From Cytophagales bacterium UBA2561 (GTDB lineage: Bacteria; Bacteroidota; Bacteroidia; Cytophagales; Thermoflexibacteraceae), in contig DDLX01000024.1 in the NCBI GenBank assembly GCA_002340355.1, positions 1 to 21,582 of the forward strand: 21,582 bases of DNA, in the 5' to 3' direction. Below, piece by piece: positions 7,335-14,947 of this stretch. A program made the position numbers and the translations under genes. Under the pieces are notes generated by a model. That model had not been told where the DNA came from. It saw only the letters and a program-made list of their open reading frames with translations, and made no database searches. How positions within the stretch are numbered: position 1 is the stretch's first letter; each line of letters begins with the position of its first letter.

Positions 7335-8870
7335 TTAAAATTGGAAATAAATAAAAGGTTGAATTTCTGAATTCACTACTTGATAAATAACTAAAACTAA
7401 GAAAATTAAGGCAATTGCTTTGCTAAGGTCAGGAAGTTCAATGAAGGTTTCAGAAAGCCATGTTTTGAAATTATATGGCAACCAATGTAAGACAAAACCT
7501 AATAAGATAACAGAATATACTTTTTGGTATTCGATCAAAGAAGTCCAAATTAAATCTACTCGAAAATCGGTAAGGATACGAAACAAAATTTCATGTGCAA
7601 CATCCATTCCCGTAGTATAAATTGGTGTGGCTTGCGCTCGAAAATAAATCCAACAAAGACATACAAAGTGAAAAGTTAGAAATCCTGCCAATAAATTTCC
7701 AAAGGTAATTTTTCGTTTTTCTGATTTTTTAGGTGGGAAAAACTCCATCCAAATCTTATGAATTGCTAAGGCTACTCCATGCATTAAACCCCATAAAATA
7801 AATCGTCCGTGTGCGCCATGCCAAAGTCCACCCAAAAGCATCGTAATCATTAAAAACAGATATGTTTTGAGTTTTCCTTTCCGATTTCCACCCATCGAAA
7901 TATATAAGTAGTCTCGTAGCCAAGAAGATAAAGAAATATGCCATCTTCGCCAAAAATCTGTGATATTAAAGGCTTTGTAAGGAGAATTAAAATTTAAGGG
8001 TAAGCGAAAGCCTAATAATAAAGCAATCCCAATCGCAATATCAGTATAACCTGAGAAGTCACAGTAAATTTGAATGGTATAGCCATAAACTCCCATCAAA
8101 TTTTGAAAACCTGAATAAGCTTCGGGATTCTCAAAAATCCTATCTACATAATTAATTGAAACATAATCCGAAATGAACATTTTTTTGAATAGTCCTACCA
8201 TAATTAAGTAAATCGCTCGTCCAAATTCTTGCTGAGAAAGGCGGTAATGAGTGTAAATTTGAGGAATAAAATCGGATGCTCGTACAATGGGACCTGCTAC
8301 TAGTTGAGGAAAAAAACTAACAAAAAAGGCAAAATCAAAAATATTCTTAACAGGAGTTAATTTCTTACGATAAATATCGACCGAGTAGCTAATTGTTTGG
8401 AAAGTATAAAATGAAATGCCGACAGGTAAAATAATACGGCTCGTATTAATTTGCGTTCCAAAAATAGAATTAATAGTTAATCCTAACCAATCTGTTACTT
8501 GCCAATTCATCCCCAAAAATTGGTTCATGGAATCAGTAAAAAAATAGGCATATTTGAAATAAGCTAAAACACTCAAATTAATAGTTACGCTCAGGGCAAC
8601 CATTCTAGTTCTAAATTTCTGATTATTAGAATTATAAATTGCATTTCCAATATAATAATCGACAATTGTGGAGAAAATTAGTAGGGAAAATAGCCACCCA
8701 CTTGAGAGATAATAGAAATATAGACTAGTCAACATCAAGAACACACTTCGGAGTGTAAGACGTTGATACAAGACTTGGTAAAAAATGATAATAATCGCAA
8801 AAAAAATCCAAAAATTGACTTGCGTAAAAAGCAAAGGTTTGGATTCTTGATATATTAAAAAGTCGGGCAT
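7335..8870 (-). CDS. MBOAT-family membrane-bound O-acyltransferase (AlgI-like)
   Basis: This 511-residue polytopic membrane protein has about ten or more hydrophobic segments. It carries the full MBOAT signature: the DFWRRWHISLSSWLRDYLY block at about 306-324 with YISMGGNRKG after it, then the active-site block LLGGLWHGAHGRFILWGLMH with the catalytic-type His351 and a second His354. The family transfers acyl groups, usually acetyl, across the membrane to exopolysaccharide or cell-wall polymers; AlgI (alginate) and DltB (teichoic acid) are the models. The length equals the usual AlgI-like length. The SGNH/AlgX-like partner that often sits next door is missing here, so the substrate is unknown. 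It is convergent with the alpha-2-macroglobulin-like gene and divergent from hemC, thus probably monocistronic. Confidence 0.95.
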   Translation of the reverse strand: MPDFLIYQESKPLLFTQVNFWIFFAIIIIFYQVLYQRLTLRSVFLMLTSLYFYYLSSGWLFSLLIFSTIVDYYIGNAIYNSNNQKFRTRMVALSVTINLSVLAYFKYAYFFTDSMNQFLGMNWQVTDWLGLTINSIFGTQINTSRIILPVGISFYTFQTISYSVDIYRKKLTPVKNIFDFAFFVSFFPQLVAGPIVRASDFIPQIYTHYRLSQQEFGRAIYLIMVGLFKKMFISDYVSINYVDRIFENPEAYSGFQNLMGVYGYTIQIYCDFSGYTDIAIGIALLLGFRLPLNFNSPYKAFNITDFWRRWHISLSSWLRDYLYISMGGNRKGKLKTYLFLMITMLLGGLWHGAHGRFILWGLMHGVALAIHKIWMEFFPPKKSEKRKITFGNLLAGFLTFHFVCLCWIYFRAQATPIYTTGMDVAHEILFRILTDFRVDLIWTSLIEYQKVYSVILLGFVLHWLPYNFKTWLSETFIELPDLSKAIALIFLVLVIYQVVNSEIQPFIYFQF

Positions 8871-8890
8871 ACATTGTTAGATTCAAGGGG

Positions 8891-8914
8891 TTAGTGTCAC
8901 TAAGAAGACACTAA
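8891..8914. promoter_or_regulatory. Perfect 8-base inverted repeat upstream of the MBOAT gene
   Basis: TTAGTGTC (8891-8898) and GACACTAA (8907-8914) are exact reverse complements around 8 bases. The repeat starts 20 bases upstream of the MBOAT start codon, so it could be an operator or a 5' leader hairpin. No regulator is identified. Confidence 0.4.
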
Positions 8915-8972
8915 ATTGCGCCGTAAAGTAGCATAAAAAATCATAAAATGAGGCTGGAAAACGAAAAAAAAA

Positions 8973-9004
8973 TTTGGAGAAAAAAGGGAAAATAGCTATA
9001 ATTG
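8973..9004 (+). promoter_or_regulatory. Near-consensus Bacteroidota promoter upstream of the hemC leader
   Basis: TTTG at 8973-8976 is followed after 20 bases by TATAATTG at 8997-9004, one mismatch from TAnnTTTG. Transcription would begin near 9010, just before the terminator-like hairpin at 9025-9059, and would lead towards hemC. Weakly supported because of the mismatch. Confidence 0.3.
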
Positions 9005-9024
9005 AATCATTCAGAGCAAATTGG

Positions 9025-9059
9025 TGGACAATTGCGCCGTTTGTCCAAATTTTTTTTTT
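9025..9059 (+). terminator. Terminator-like hairpin with T10 tract in the hemC leader
   Basis: TGGACAA (9025-9031) pairs perfectly with TTGTCCA (9041-9047) around a GC-rich 9-base loop. After AA a run of ten T follows (9050-9059). The form is that of an intrinsic terminator on the + strand, yet no + strand gene ends upstream; the previous + strand gene ends at 7184. It sits about 150 bases before hemC. An attenuator or the end of a short untranslated RNA are possibilities. Confidence 0.5.
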
Positions 9060-9210
9060 CAAAACATGCTTAGAATCAACCCAAAACAACCATTATTCAA
9101 CCACGAACTCCAAAGAATGGATACAAATCGTTTTTTGAGTCATTTTACCTACTAACGGCGTACAATTATAGAAAAATATTTTTTGCAATTTCTGAAAAAG
9201 ACAAAGAAAA

Positions 9211-10146
9211 TTGGACGAAATTATAAAAATAGGCACCCGAGGCAGTAAGCTAGCATTATGGCAAGCGGAGCATATTGCCAAAGCATTAAAGAAAGGGGGC
9301 ATCGAATCTGAAATCGTAACTATCCAAACTACAGGCGACAAAAACTTGCACAAAAATCTTGCAAAACTCGGCGTAAAGGGCGTATTTACAGATGAAATTG
9401 AGAAGCAGTTGCGTTCGGGGGATATTCATATTGCAGTGCATAGTGCCAAGGACATTCCTTCCGAAATTGATGCCGATTTTGAACTTATTGCTTTTTATGA
9501 GCGAGAAAGACCCAATGATGTAATCGTTAGTTATAATAAATATTTCACCTTGGACGACGATAGCCAAAAGCTAGTTTTAGGAACTTCATCTTCACGTCGT
9601 TCTGCCCAAATCAAGCGGAAACACCCTAAAGTCAAAACAGTAGATGTACGAGGTAATTTACAAACTCGAATGAGGAAACTGGACGAAGGCATTTGTGATG
9701 CTTTAGTCTTGGCGTATGCAGGAGTGCATCGTATGGAATACTCTGAGTATATTGTGATGGAACTTCCCTTAGATGATTATACCCCCGCAGTCGGGCAGGG
9801 GACATTAGCCATTGAAGCTTCTGTTAATCTTGACCCCATTTTGAAAAATAAAATTCGGTCATTAGTTAATCATCATGAAACCGAAGTTTGTATTTTAGCC
9901 GAACGTGCTTTTCTGAAAGAAATGGGAGGAGGATGTAGTATGCCCATTTATGGCTTTGCTACATTGAAAGATGAAAATACGCTTGAGATGCGTAGTGGAA
10001 TTGTGTTACCGAATGGTAAGAAAGATGCTACGGCTGAATTGACTGCCCCACATAATGGCAACCCTAAAGAAATAGGACAAAGACTAGCTGAAATCCTATT
10101 ACATAAGAATGGTGGAGCCGAAATCTTAGAAGAAATTAAAAGCTAA
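9211..10146 (+). CDS. hemC: Hydroxymethylbilane synthase (porphobilinogen deaminase)
   Basis: The enzyme joins four porphobilinogen molecules into hydroxymethylbilane in tetrapyrrole (heme) synthesis, in the cytoplasm. This 311-residue product has the complete family pattern: IGTRGSKLALWQAEH at the N-terminus, HSAKDIPSE with catalytic Asp81, TSSSRRSAQIKRKHP and DVRGNLQTRMRKLDEG with substrate-binding arginines, and GGGCSMPI with Cys242, which carries the dipyrromethane cofactor. The start is TTG at 9211. A stop lies in frame at 9193-9195 and no ATG or GTG precedes the conserved IGTRG, so TTG (or a still rarer codon) must be used. No other heme gene is adjacent; the genes on both sides are unrelated. 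The leader holds a terminator-like hairpin that may affect expression. Confidence 0.97.
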   Translation: MDEIIKIGTRGSKLALWQAEHIAKALKKGGIESEIVTIQTTGDKNLHKNLAKLGVKGVFTDEIEKQLRSGDIHIAVHSAKDIPSEIDADFELIAFYERERPNDVIVSYNKYFTLDDDSQKLVLGTSSSRRSAQIKRKHPKVKTVDVRGNLQTRMRKLDEGICDALVLAYAGVHRMEYSEYIVMELPLDDYTPAVGQGTLAIEASVNLDPILKNKIRSLVNHHETEVCILAERAFLKEMGGGCSMPIYGFATLKDENTLEMRSGIVLPNGKKDATAELTAPHNGNPKEIGQRLAEILLHKNGGAEILEEIKS

Positions 10147-10212
10147 ATAGAATTGCTCAAATTCGTCATTTTTCTAAGAAATAAGTAATTTTTATTTTTC
10201 TAATAAATTGAT

Positions 10213-10255
10213 TACCACATTATTAACAAATTCTTTTTTTGTTAAAGATGTGGTA
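10213..10255. repeat. Long near-perfect hairpin downstream of hemC
   Basis: Bases 10213-10230 (TACCACATTATTAACAAA) pair with 10238-10255 (TTTGTTAAAGATGTGGTA) over 18 positions, with one A-A mismatch and one G-U pair and a 7-base T-rich loop. It begins 67 bases after the hemC stop. The following T tract is weak (TGTTTGT), so a terminator is possible but not typical. A TAnnTTTG match (TATGTTTG, 10254-10261) overlaps its right arm without a properly spaced -33 box. Confidence 0.55.
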
Positions 10256-10261
10256 TGTTTG

Positions 10262-10508
10262 TATCTTAAACTTAAATCCTTTCTTTTCAAGTCTATCCAA
10301 TATCTAAGGATATGGCGTAATTTTTGTCATTTTTTCCTCAAATGCTGAAATGACATCTAAATTTAGTGGCTCTCTTTAAATAGTTCATCTCTTCATCTCT
10401 AGAAAGTATTCTAAAAAATCTTATTCCCAAACAACTTTTTATCCTCTATATTCATCTATCCTACAACAAGTCTGAAAGCGTCAAAAAAAACAAAATAGTT
10501 TAAATCTA
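10262..10508. other. Intergenic region before the beta-barrel gene
   Basis: AT-rich sequence with no gene, repeat or clear promoter that I can support. It presumably contains the promoter of the outer membrane protein gene at 10509, but no properly spaced TTTG/TAnnTTTG pair was found. Confidence 0.4.
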
Positions 10509-11225
10509 ATGGAAAAAATTATCAAAAGATTAGTTTGGGTTTTATGTTGTACCTTATTGTTTTTTAATGATTTAAATGCCCAAAGCTTAGATTTTAATTT
10601 GCGGGTAGGTTTCCCAACCTCTGAGTTTCGGTATGCTTCTAATTCTACAGGAATCGGTTTAGGAGGTTCGCTATTATTTCCCATTCAAGGACAACCTATT
10701 TACTTTGGAGTCGAATTAGGTTATATGGTTCATGGTCATAGCTCACAAAATTACGATCAATATACTTTTGGATTTCGAAGAGAATTAGAGTTAACTACCA
10801 ATAACAATATGCTGAATGGAAATGTAGTGATGCGCTTGATTCCAACCACTGAGGAAGATTTATATGTTACCCCTTACCTTGAGGGAGTTGTTGGATTTAA
10901 TTGGTTATATACCCGAACTGTACTACGAGATGTAAGTGATAATTGGAGTTTTAATAATAATGACAATGATAATAATCAGATTGATGCAAGAGTAGATTAT
11001 TCGGATGTGGCTTTGGTTTATGGTGGTGGAATGGGGTTAATGGTTGGACGAGATGCTATGAAATTAAATTTGAAATGTCGTTATTTATTTGGCTCAGAGG
11101 CTGAGTATTTGGACAAAGAATCAGTTGAGTTAGATTCTAATTCTCCTCAAGTTCTCAATTATAACTCGAAAACATCTTTAACTCATATGATTCTTCCTGA
11201 AGTTGGGCTTGTTTTTTTGTGGTGA
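10509..11225 (+). CDS. Secreted outer-membrane beta-barrel protein
   Basis: This 238-residue protein starts at ATG 10509 with a clear Sec signal peptide: MEKIIKR as charged region, LVWVLCCTLLFF as hydrophobic core and a cleavage-like LNA-Q at about residues 22-25. The mature part is built of alternating hydrophobic/polar strands with Gly and aromatic residues (for example GLGGSLLFPIQGQPIYFGVE and YLEGVVGFNWLY), and it ends in LPEVGLVFLW, with a terminal aromatic residue as in outer-membrane barrels. About eight strands would fit its length. An Asn/Asp-rich loop (NNNDNDNNQ, about residues 155-163) may be surface exposed or bind cations. No substrate or specific family can be named. It stands alone, with hemC upstream and convergent genes downstream. 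Confidence 0.85.
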   Translation: MEKIIKRLVWVLCCTLLFFNDLNAQSLDFNLRVGFPTSEFRYASNSTGIGLGGSLLFPIQGQPIYFGVELGYMVHGHSSQNYDQYTFGFRRELELTTNNNMLNGNVVMRLIPTTEEDLYVTPYLEGVVGFNWLYTRTVLRDVSDNWSFNNNDNDNNQIDARVDYSDVALVYGGGMGLMVGRDAMKLNLKCRYLFGSEAEYLDKESVELDSNSPQVLNYNSKTSLTHMILPEVGLVFLW

Positions 11226-11469
11226 TTTGAGATTTAAAAAAAATATGATTTTAATAGTTGTTTATATTTATTAATAAATTCGTGTTGTAAATTTTAAATT
11301 TAACAATTTGTTGCTCTTGTAAAGAATGAATTCAACTTTAAGCTTTTATGGAGTACTTTTATACAGAAAGTATCCAAAAGGCTTATCTCATCTAATTACA
11401 AATAAATAGATTATTTTATCATGACGATTATATAGTATTGTATAAAAACTAATTTGATCGACTACTGAA

Positions 11470-11994
11470 CTAAAAATAAGTTCGAACTTCATTTTTGAGA
11501 ACACTGAGAGCTTTCGTTGTAAAGTCTTCGTCATTTTCCAATACAAAGTCAAAAATCTTTTTGGCAAGCTCAACTGAAGGTGCTTCAGGGTTTAAGGTTG
11601 CCGCCGATTCATTCACAATAGAAGTTAGTTTGTCAACGGCCTCTTTAACTGCTTTCCAAGCTTCATCGCTTACATAAACCTGTTGAGAATAATTATGACT
11701 CACCTCTTGTTTGATTTCATTAAGGAGAAGTTGCTGAAAAATAGCCACATTCAAATCATTATTATTCAGACGAGGTAACAAATTACTGGGTGTAAGACGC
11801 TCCATTAAAATCGTTAATCGTTCATAAGCTTGTAAACGAATTGGAGAAATAATTTCCTTGTCTTTAGCCTTGAGTTCCAATAGACGCTGATTAAAATCCT
11901 TACTCAAAAATGACTTTACTGCCAAGTACATTCCATATAAAACCAAAGTAGCAGGCAAGGTGATTTTAGCTAAATCAATAAATAATTCTTTCAT
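11470..11994 (-). CDS. Small membrane-anchored protein, conserved Bacteroidota family (DUF7935-like)
   Basis: The protein has 174 residues from ATG at 11994. A longer frame from 12096 overlaps the RND gene and its extra N-terminus looks non-coding, so I prefer the internal start. One N-terminal membrane helix (TLPATLVLYGMYLAVKSFL) is followed by a mostly helical cytoplasmic part. The stretch SPIRLQAYERLTILMERLTP, then a region around the Asn-Asn-Asn run, then SHNYSQQVYVSDEAWKAV, matches in layout a Bacteroidota family I recall as DUF7935; the name is from memory. It lies about 80 bases downstream of the RND/MMPL gene in the same direction, so the two may be cotranscribed and act at the same membrane. 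Function is unknown. Confidence 0.82.
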   Translation of the reverse strand: MKELFIDLAKITLPATLVLYGMYLAVKSFLSKDFNQRLLELKAKDKEIISPIRLQAYERLTILMERLTPSNLLPRLNNNDLNVAIFQQLLLNEIKQEVSHNYSQQVYVSDEAWKAVKEAVDKLTSIVNESAATLNPEAPSVELAKKIFDFVLENDEDFTTKALSVLKNEVRTYF

Positions 11995-12073
11995 AAAATT
12001 GGAATAATAGATTTCATTGCACTTTGATAAAAAATTGTATTTTATCAAAATAAAACATTGAGATAATTGTAAT

Positions 12074-14434
12074 TTATTGTTGAATTTTTGAGGCAAATGT
12101 TACCAATAAGGCAGGTAATAAAATCAAATTGGTACACATCGCAATTAATAAAGTAATGGAAGTCAAAGCACCAAGTGCAATTGTCCCACCAAAATTTGAA
12201 GCCGTAAAAATAATAAAACCAAAAAACAAAACAATGGAAGTATACATCATACTCATTCCTGTTTCTCGAATACCAATTTGTACTGCCTCAATGACATTAA
12301 AGTTGCGAGCCTCTAGTTCCATCCGATATTTTGCCAAAAAGTGAATCGAATCATCAACCGAGATTCCAAAAGCAATACTGAAAACTAGAACGGTACTTGG
12401 TTTTAGAGGAACACCCGTATAACCCATCAAACCCGCTACTGCCAACAAAGGCAAAGTATTTGGTAAAAGTGATAAAAAGACCATTCGAATGTTTCGAAAA
12501 AGTGTACCCATAATAATTGCAATTAAAATCACGGCAATCATCAAACTTTGACGCAAACTAATGATTAAGAATTGATTTCCCTTGATAAATAATAAGGTTG
12601 TTCCTGTAACTTGTACTTGAAAACCAGACTCCGAATAATGAGTACTATCCAATTGATTTGCAGTAATTTCACTCAATTTCTTTTGTACACCAAAAATCGA
12701 ATCAATGCGGGGACGAATGACATTTTGTAAAACCGAATCCATCCGAATTGAACCCATATCCGCAATTTTCAAAGATACCCGAATTTTTTGTTGTGTACTA
12801 TCAGTAAAAGCGCTAGAATAATTTTGATTATCGTCCTGATTTTTCAGATATTTTCGTAAAAATGCTAAGCTTCGTTTATTGGGAAGATCATATTCCGAAA
12901 CAGCCCCATCAGCATAAGCTTGGTTGGCTGCTTTCAAAAAAGTAACAGGTGATAAGGCTGGCGACAAATACGGCAAAGAGTCCAAAAATCTCTCTAACTC
13001 ATTGATTTTACGAAGATTTTTGATTTTACGAAGACTTTTGGGCTTACCTGTATCAATCAAAATTTCTAAGGGCATAACTCCCTTAAAATTTGATTCAAAA
13101 AAGCGTAAATCTTGAATTACAGTACTTTCTTGGGGTAAATCATCGACCATAAAGGACAAGGCTTTGACACGAGTCAAACCAAATATGGAAACTCCTGCAA
13201 TAATTAGGGCGATTATATAAACTAGTTTGCGTTGGTTCATAACCAATCCTTCAATTGCCTCTAAAATAAATACGGTATGCCGAGCTTTTAAGTGTCTGGT
13301 ATGCCGTTCTTTAGGAGCTGGTAAATACGAGAAAATAGCAGGAATAAAGATAATTGTAATGACAAAAGTTGCCATAATATTGATGCCTGCCACGATTCCA
13401 AATTCTTGTAAAATAGCTGTATCCGTAAAAAATAAAACAAAAAAACCAATCGCTGTTGTAATATTTGTAATCAAGGTAATCACTCCAATTGTCCGAATCA
13501 TTCGGCGTAAAGCCTTGCGTTTATCTTGTAATCGAACATATAATTGATGATATTTATTGACCAAATAAATACAATTTGGAATTCCGATAACAGTTAAAAT
13601 TGGTGGAAGTAAACCCGTTAAAATCGTAATTTTATAACCCAAAATTCCAAGTGTGCCAATTGTCCAGACAATGACCATTCCGATAACCAGTAAAGGGTAA
13701 AAAACAGCCGAAAATGTTCTGAAAAACAGGAATAAAATAAGTACTGTTACACTCAAGGAAATAACTAAAAATATATTTAATTCGGCTTTGACTTGAGTCG
13801 TCATGACCGAACGAACATAAGGCATTCCTGCAATTCGGATTTTGATGTTGGTTTCTTCTGTAAATTTCTCACACTTTTCTGCAATTCGAAAAACTAATTT
13901 TTCTCGTTCTGCACTATGTAAAACTTTGGATTTTAAGGAGATAGCGGAAAGTGTAGCACCATTTTCAGGATTTAGAATTTGTTTTTCATAGATTTTGATA
14001 TTACGAGCAATTTCCAGTAAACTATCTAATTCATTTTGATTTTTTGGAAAAGGTTCAAAAACTGAAACCGCTTCAAAACGACGTTCTTCTCGGTTGGGTA
14101 GAATATTTTGTAAGGTTGGCAATGAAAGCACTCCTGCAATACCATCTTCTTGACGAATTAGATCATTTAGTTCTTTAAATTTCTTGAAATTATCATATTT
14201 ATAAATCGTACTATCCTTGACTCCAATCACAAAAATATTCGCATCTTCGCCAAAGGTTTGTTTGAATTCTTGATAATATTTCATTTCAGGATCATCGGCA
14301 GGAACAATTTGTGCAAAAGTATAGGCATACTCAACTTTTTTGCCAAAGTAGCCCATAATACCTGTGATACTGATGAGAATGCCGACCAAAACGAGCCGAT
14401 AATTAAGGATAAAATCTGCAATTCTTGCCCACAT
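12074..14434 (-). CDS. RND-superfamily (MMPL/SSD-type) membrane transporter
   Basis: The 786-residue protein has the duplicated RND layout. TM1 is near residues 13-31 and is followed by a large extracytoplasmic loop to about 210 (PADDPEMKYYQEFKQTFGED). A block of TM helices covers 215-370, then come TM7 at about 402-420, a second loop (about 425-625), and the last block of TM helices to the end. The TM4 and TM10 motifs are IGIPNCIYLVNKYHQ (about 284-296) and FGISVDDSIHFLAKYR (about 680-697). The VDD of TM10 corresponds to the proton-relay acids of HAE2/MMPL proteins, while TM4 has IPN instead. Such proteins move lipids or hydrophobic compounds using proton force. No membrane fusion protein or TolC gene is nearby, which fits the single-subunit lipid-exporter type. 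Substrate unknown. Confidence 0.93.
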   Translation of the reverse strand: MWARIADFILNYRLVLVGILISITGIMGYFGKKVEYAYTFAQIVPADDPEMKYYQEFKQTFGEDANIFVIGVKDSTIYKYDNFKKFKELNDLIRQEDGIAGVLSLPTLQNILPNREERRFEAVSVFEPFPKNQNELDSLLEIARNIKIYEKQILNPENGATLSAISLKSKVLHSAEREKLVFRIAEKCEKFTEETNIKIRIAGMPYVRSVMTTQVKAELNIFLVISLSVTVLILFLFFRTFSAVFYPLLVIGMVIVWTIGTLGILGYKITILTGLLPPILTVIGIPNCIYLVNKYHQLYVRLQDKRKALRRMIRTIGVITLITNITTAIGFFVLFFTDTAILQEFGIVAGINIMATFVITIIFIPAIFSYLPAPKERHTRHLKARHTVFILEAIEGLVMNQRKLVYIIALIIAGVSIFGLTRVKALSFMVDDLPQESTVIQDLRFFESNFKGVMPLEILIDTGKPKSLRKIKNLRKINELERFLDSLPYLSPALSPVTFLKAANQAYADGAVSEYDLPNKRSLAFLRKYLKNQDDNQNYSSAFTDSTQQKIRVSLKIADMGSIRMDSVLQNVIRPRIDSIFGVQKKLSEITANQLDSTHYSESGFQVQVTGTTLLFIKGNQFLIISLRQSLMIAVILIAIIMGTLFRNIRMVFLSLLPNTLPLLAVAGLMGYTGVPLKPSTVLVFSIAFGISVDDSIHFLAKYRMELEARNFNVIEAVQIGIRETGMSMMYTSIVLFFGFIIFTASNFGGTIALGALTSITLLIAMCTNLILLPALLVTFASKIQQ

Positions 14435-14732
14435 AGATTTAGGATTGCGTTGATAGTGACTGTAAAGAGTTTCGATTATAGATAATAATCAATCTGATTA
14501 AAATTTTGATTTTCAATTGATTCAGAAACCCTTTAGTGTAACTATAATGTAGAACTGTTTTAATTAAAAATGAAAGGGTCAAAAGTAGGAAAATTTGGGC
14601 AATTCTATAACAATTATAAGAAGTGAAGAATATTTTTCAGTAGAGTTGTTCGTTTTTGCAATCTATTTGAAGAATGATATCTTAAACCTTTTTTTATAAT
14701 TTAAAATTTTTTCAACATTTTGCACTACTTCT
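14435..14732. other. Intergenic region upstream of the RND gene and tRNA
   Basis: Nearly 300 bases, AT-rich, with no convincing gene. The promoter of the minus-strand RND gene must lie here but no TAnnTTTG element with correct spacing was seen on that strand. A 13-base match AATCAATCTGATT occurs at 14487-14499 and again at 14922-14934 beyond the tRNA. Confidence 0.35.
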
Positions 14733-14763
14733 TTTGGAGAAGCAAAAAAAAGGTCTATCTTTG
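14733..14763 (+). promoter_or_regulatory. Bacteroidota promoter of tRNA-Leu
   Basis: TTTG (14733-14736), a 19-base spacer and TATCTTTG (14756-14763) match the -33/-7 consensus TTTG...TAnnTTTG of the Bacteroidota primary sigma factor exactly. Transcription would start near 14770, a few bases before the mature tRNA 5' end at 14776. This is the strongest promoter call in the window and supports the phylum assignment. Confidence 0.85.
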
Positions 14764-14775
14764 CGTTCGATTTTA

Positions 14776-14857
14776 GCGGGCGTGGCGAAATTGGTAGACG
14801 CGCTAGACTTAGGATCTAGTACTTCACCGTGTGGGGGTTCGAGTCCCTCCGCCCGCA
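14776..14857 (+). tRNA. tRNA-Leu, anticodon UAG
   Basis: The 82-base cloverleaf has acceptor stem GCGGGCG/CGCCCGC with discriminator A at 14857, D-arm GGCGAAATTGGTAGACGC, anticodon stem CTAGA/TCTAG (14803-14807/14815-14819) with loop CTTAGGA and anticodon TAG at 14810-14812. It has a long class II variable arm and the T-arm GGGGGTTCGAGTCCCTC. The anticodon and the long variable arm make it a leucine tRNA reading CUN codons. The CCA tail is not encoded. It stands alone between its own promoter and terminator. Confidence 0.98.
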
Positions 14858-14879
14858 CTTCATCGCATAAAAATCTAAG

Positions 14880-14911
14880 CCTCAGCTTTTGCAGAAAAGT
14901 TGAGGTTTTTT
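14880..14911 (+). terminator. Intrinsic terminator of tRNA-Leu
   Basis: CCTCAGCTTTT (14880-14890) pairs with AAAAGTTGAGG (14895-14905), 11 base pairs with one G-U, closed by GCAG, and is followed by six T (14906-14911). It ends the tRNA transcript and precedes tig by 36 bases. Confidence 0.9.
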
Positions 14912-14947
14912 GTAGTTAAGCAATCAATCTGATTTAATTCTGAACGC

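Noticed and set aside
7420..7953. Short open frames within the MBOAT gene on both strands
   Set aside because: The MBOAT reading frame carries full family motifs, so these are shadows.
9093..9567. Minus-strand open frames across the hemC start
   Set aside because: They are antisense shadows of hemC, which has unmistakable conserved motifs on the + strand.
11995..12096. N-terminal extension of the small coiled-coil membrane protein
   Set aside because: It overlaps the end of the RND gene and has low-complexity sequence; the internal ATG at 11994 directly precedes the membrane helix.
14734..14919. A 61-codon open frame covering tRNA-Leu
   Set aside because: It runs through the tRNA promoter, the tRNA itself and its terminator; the RNA gene explains the sequence.
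14487..14934. Direct repeat AATCAATCTGATT flanking the tRNA region, as possible attachment sites
   Set aside because: Only 13 AT-rich bases, not located at the tRNA 3' end, and no integrase or foreign genes lie between the copies.
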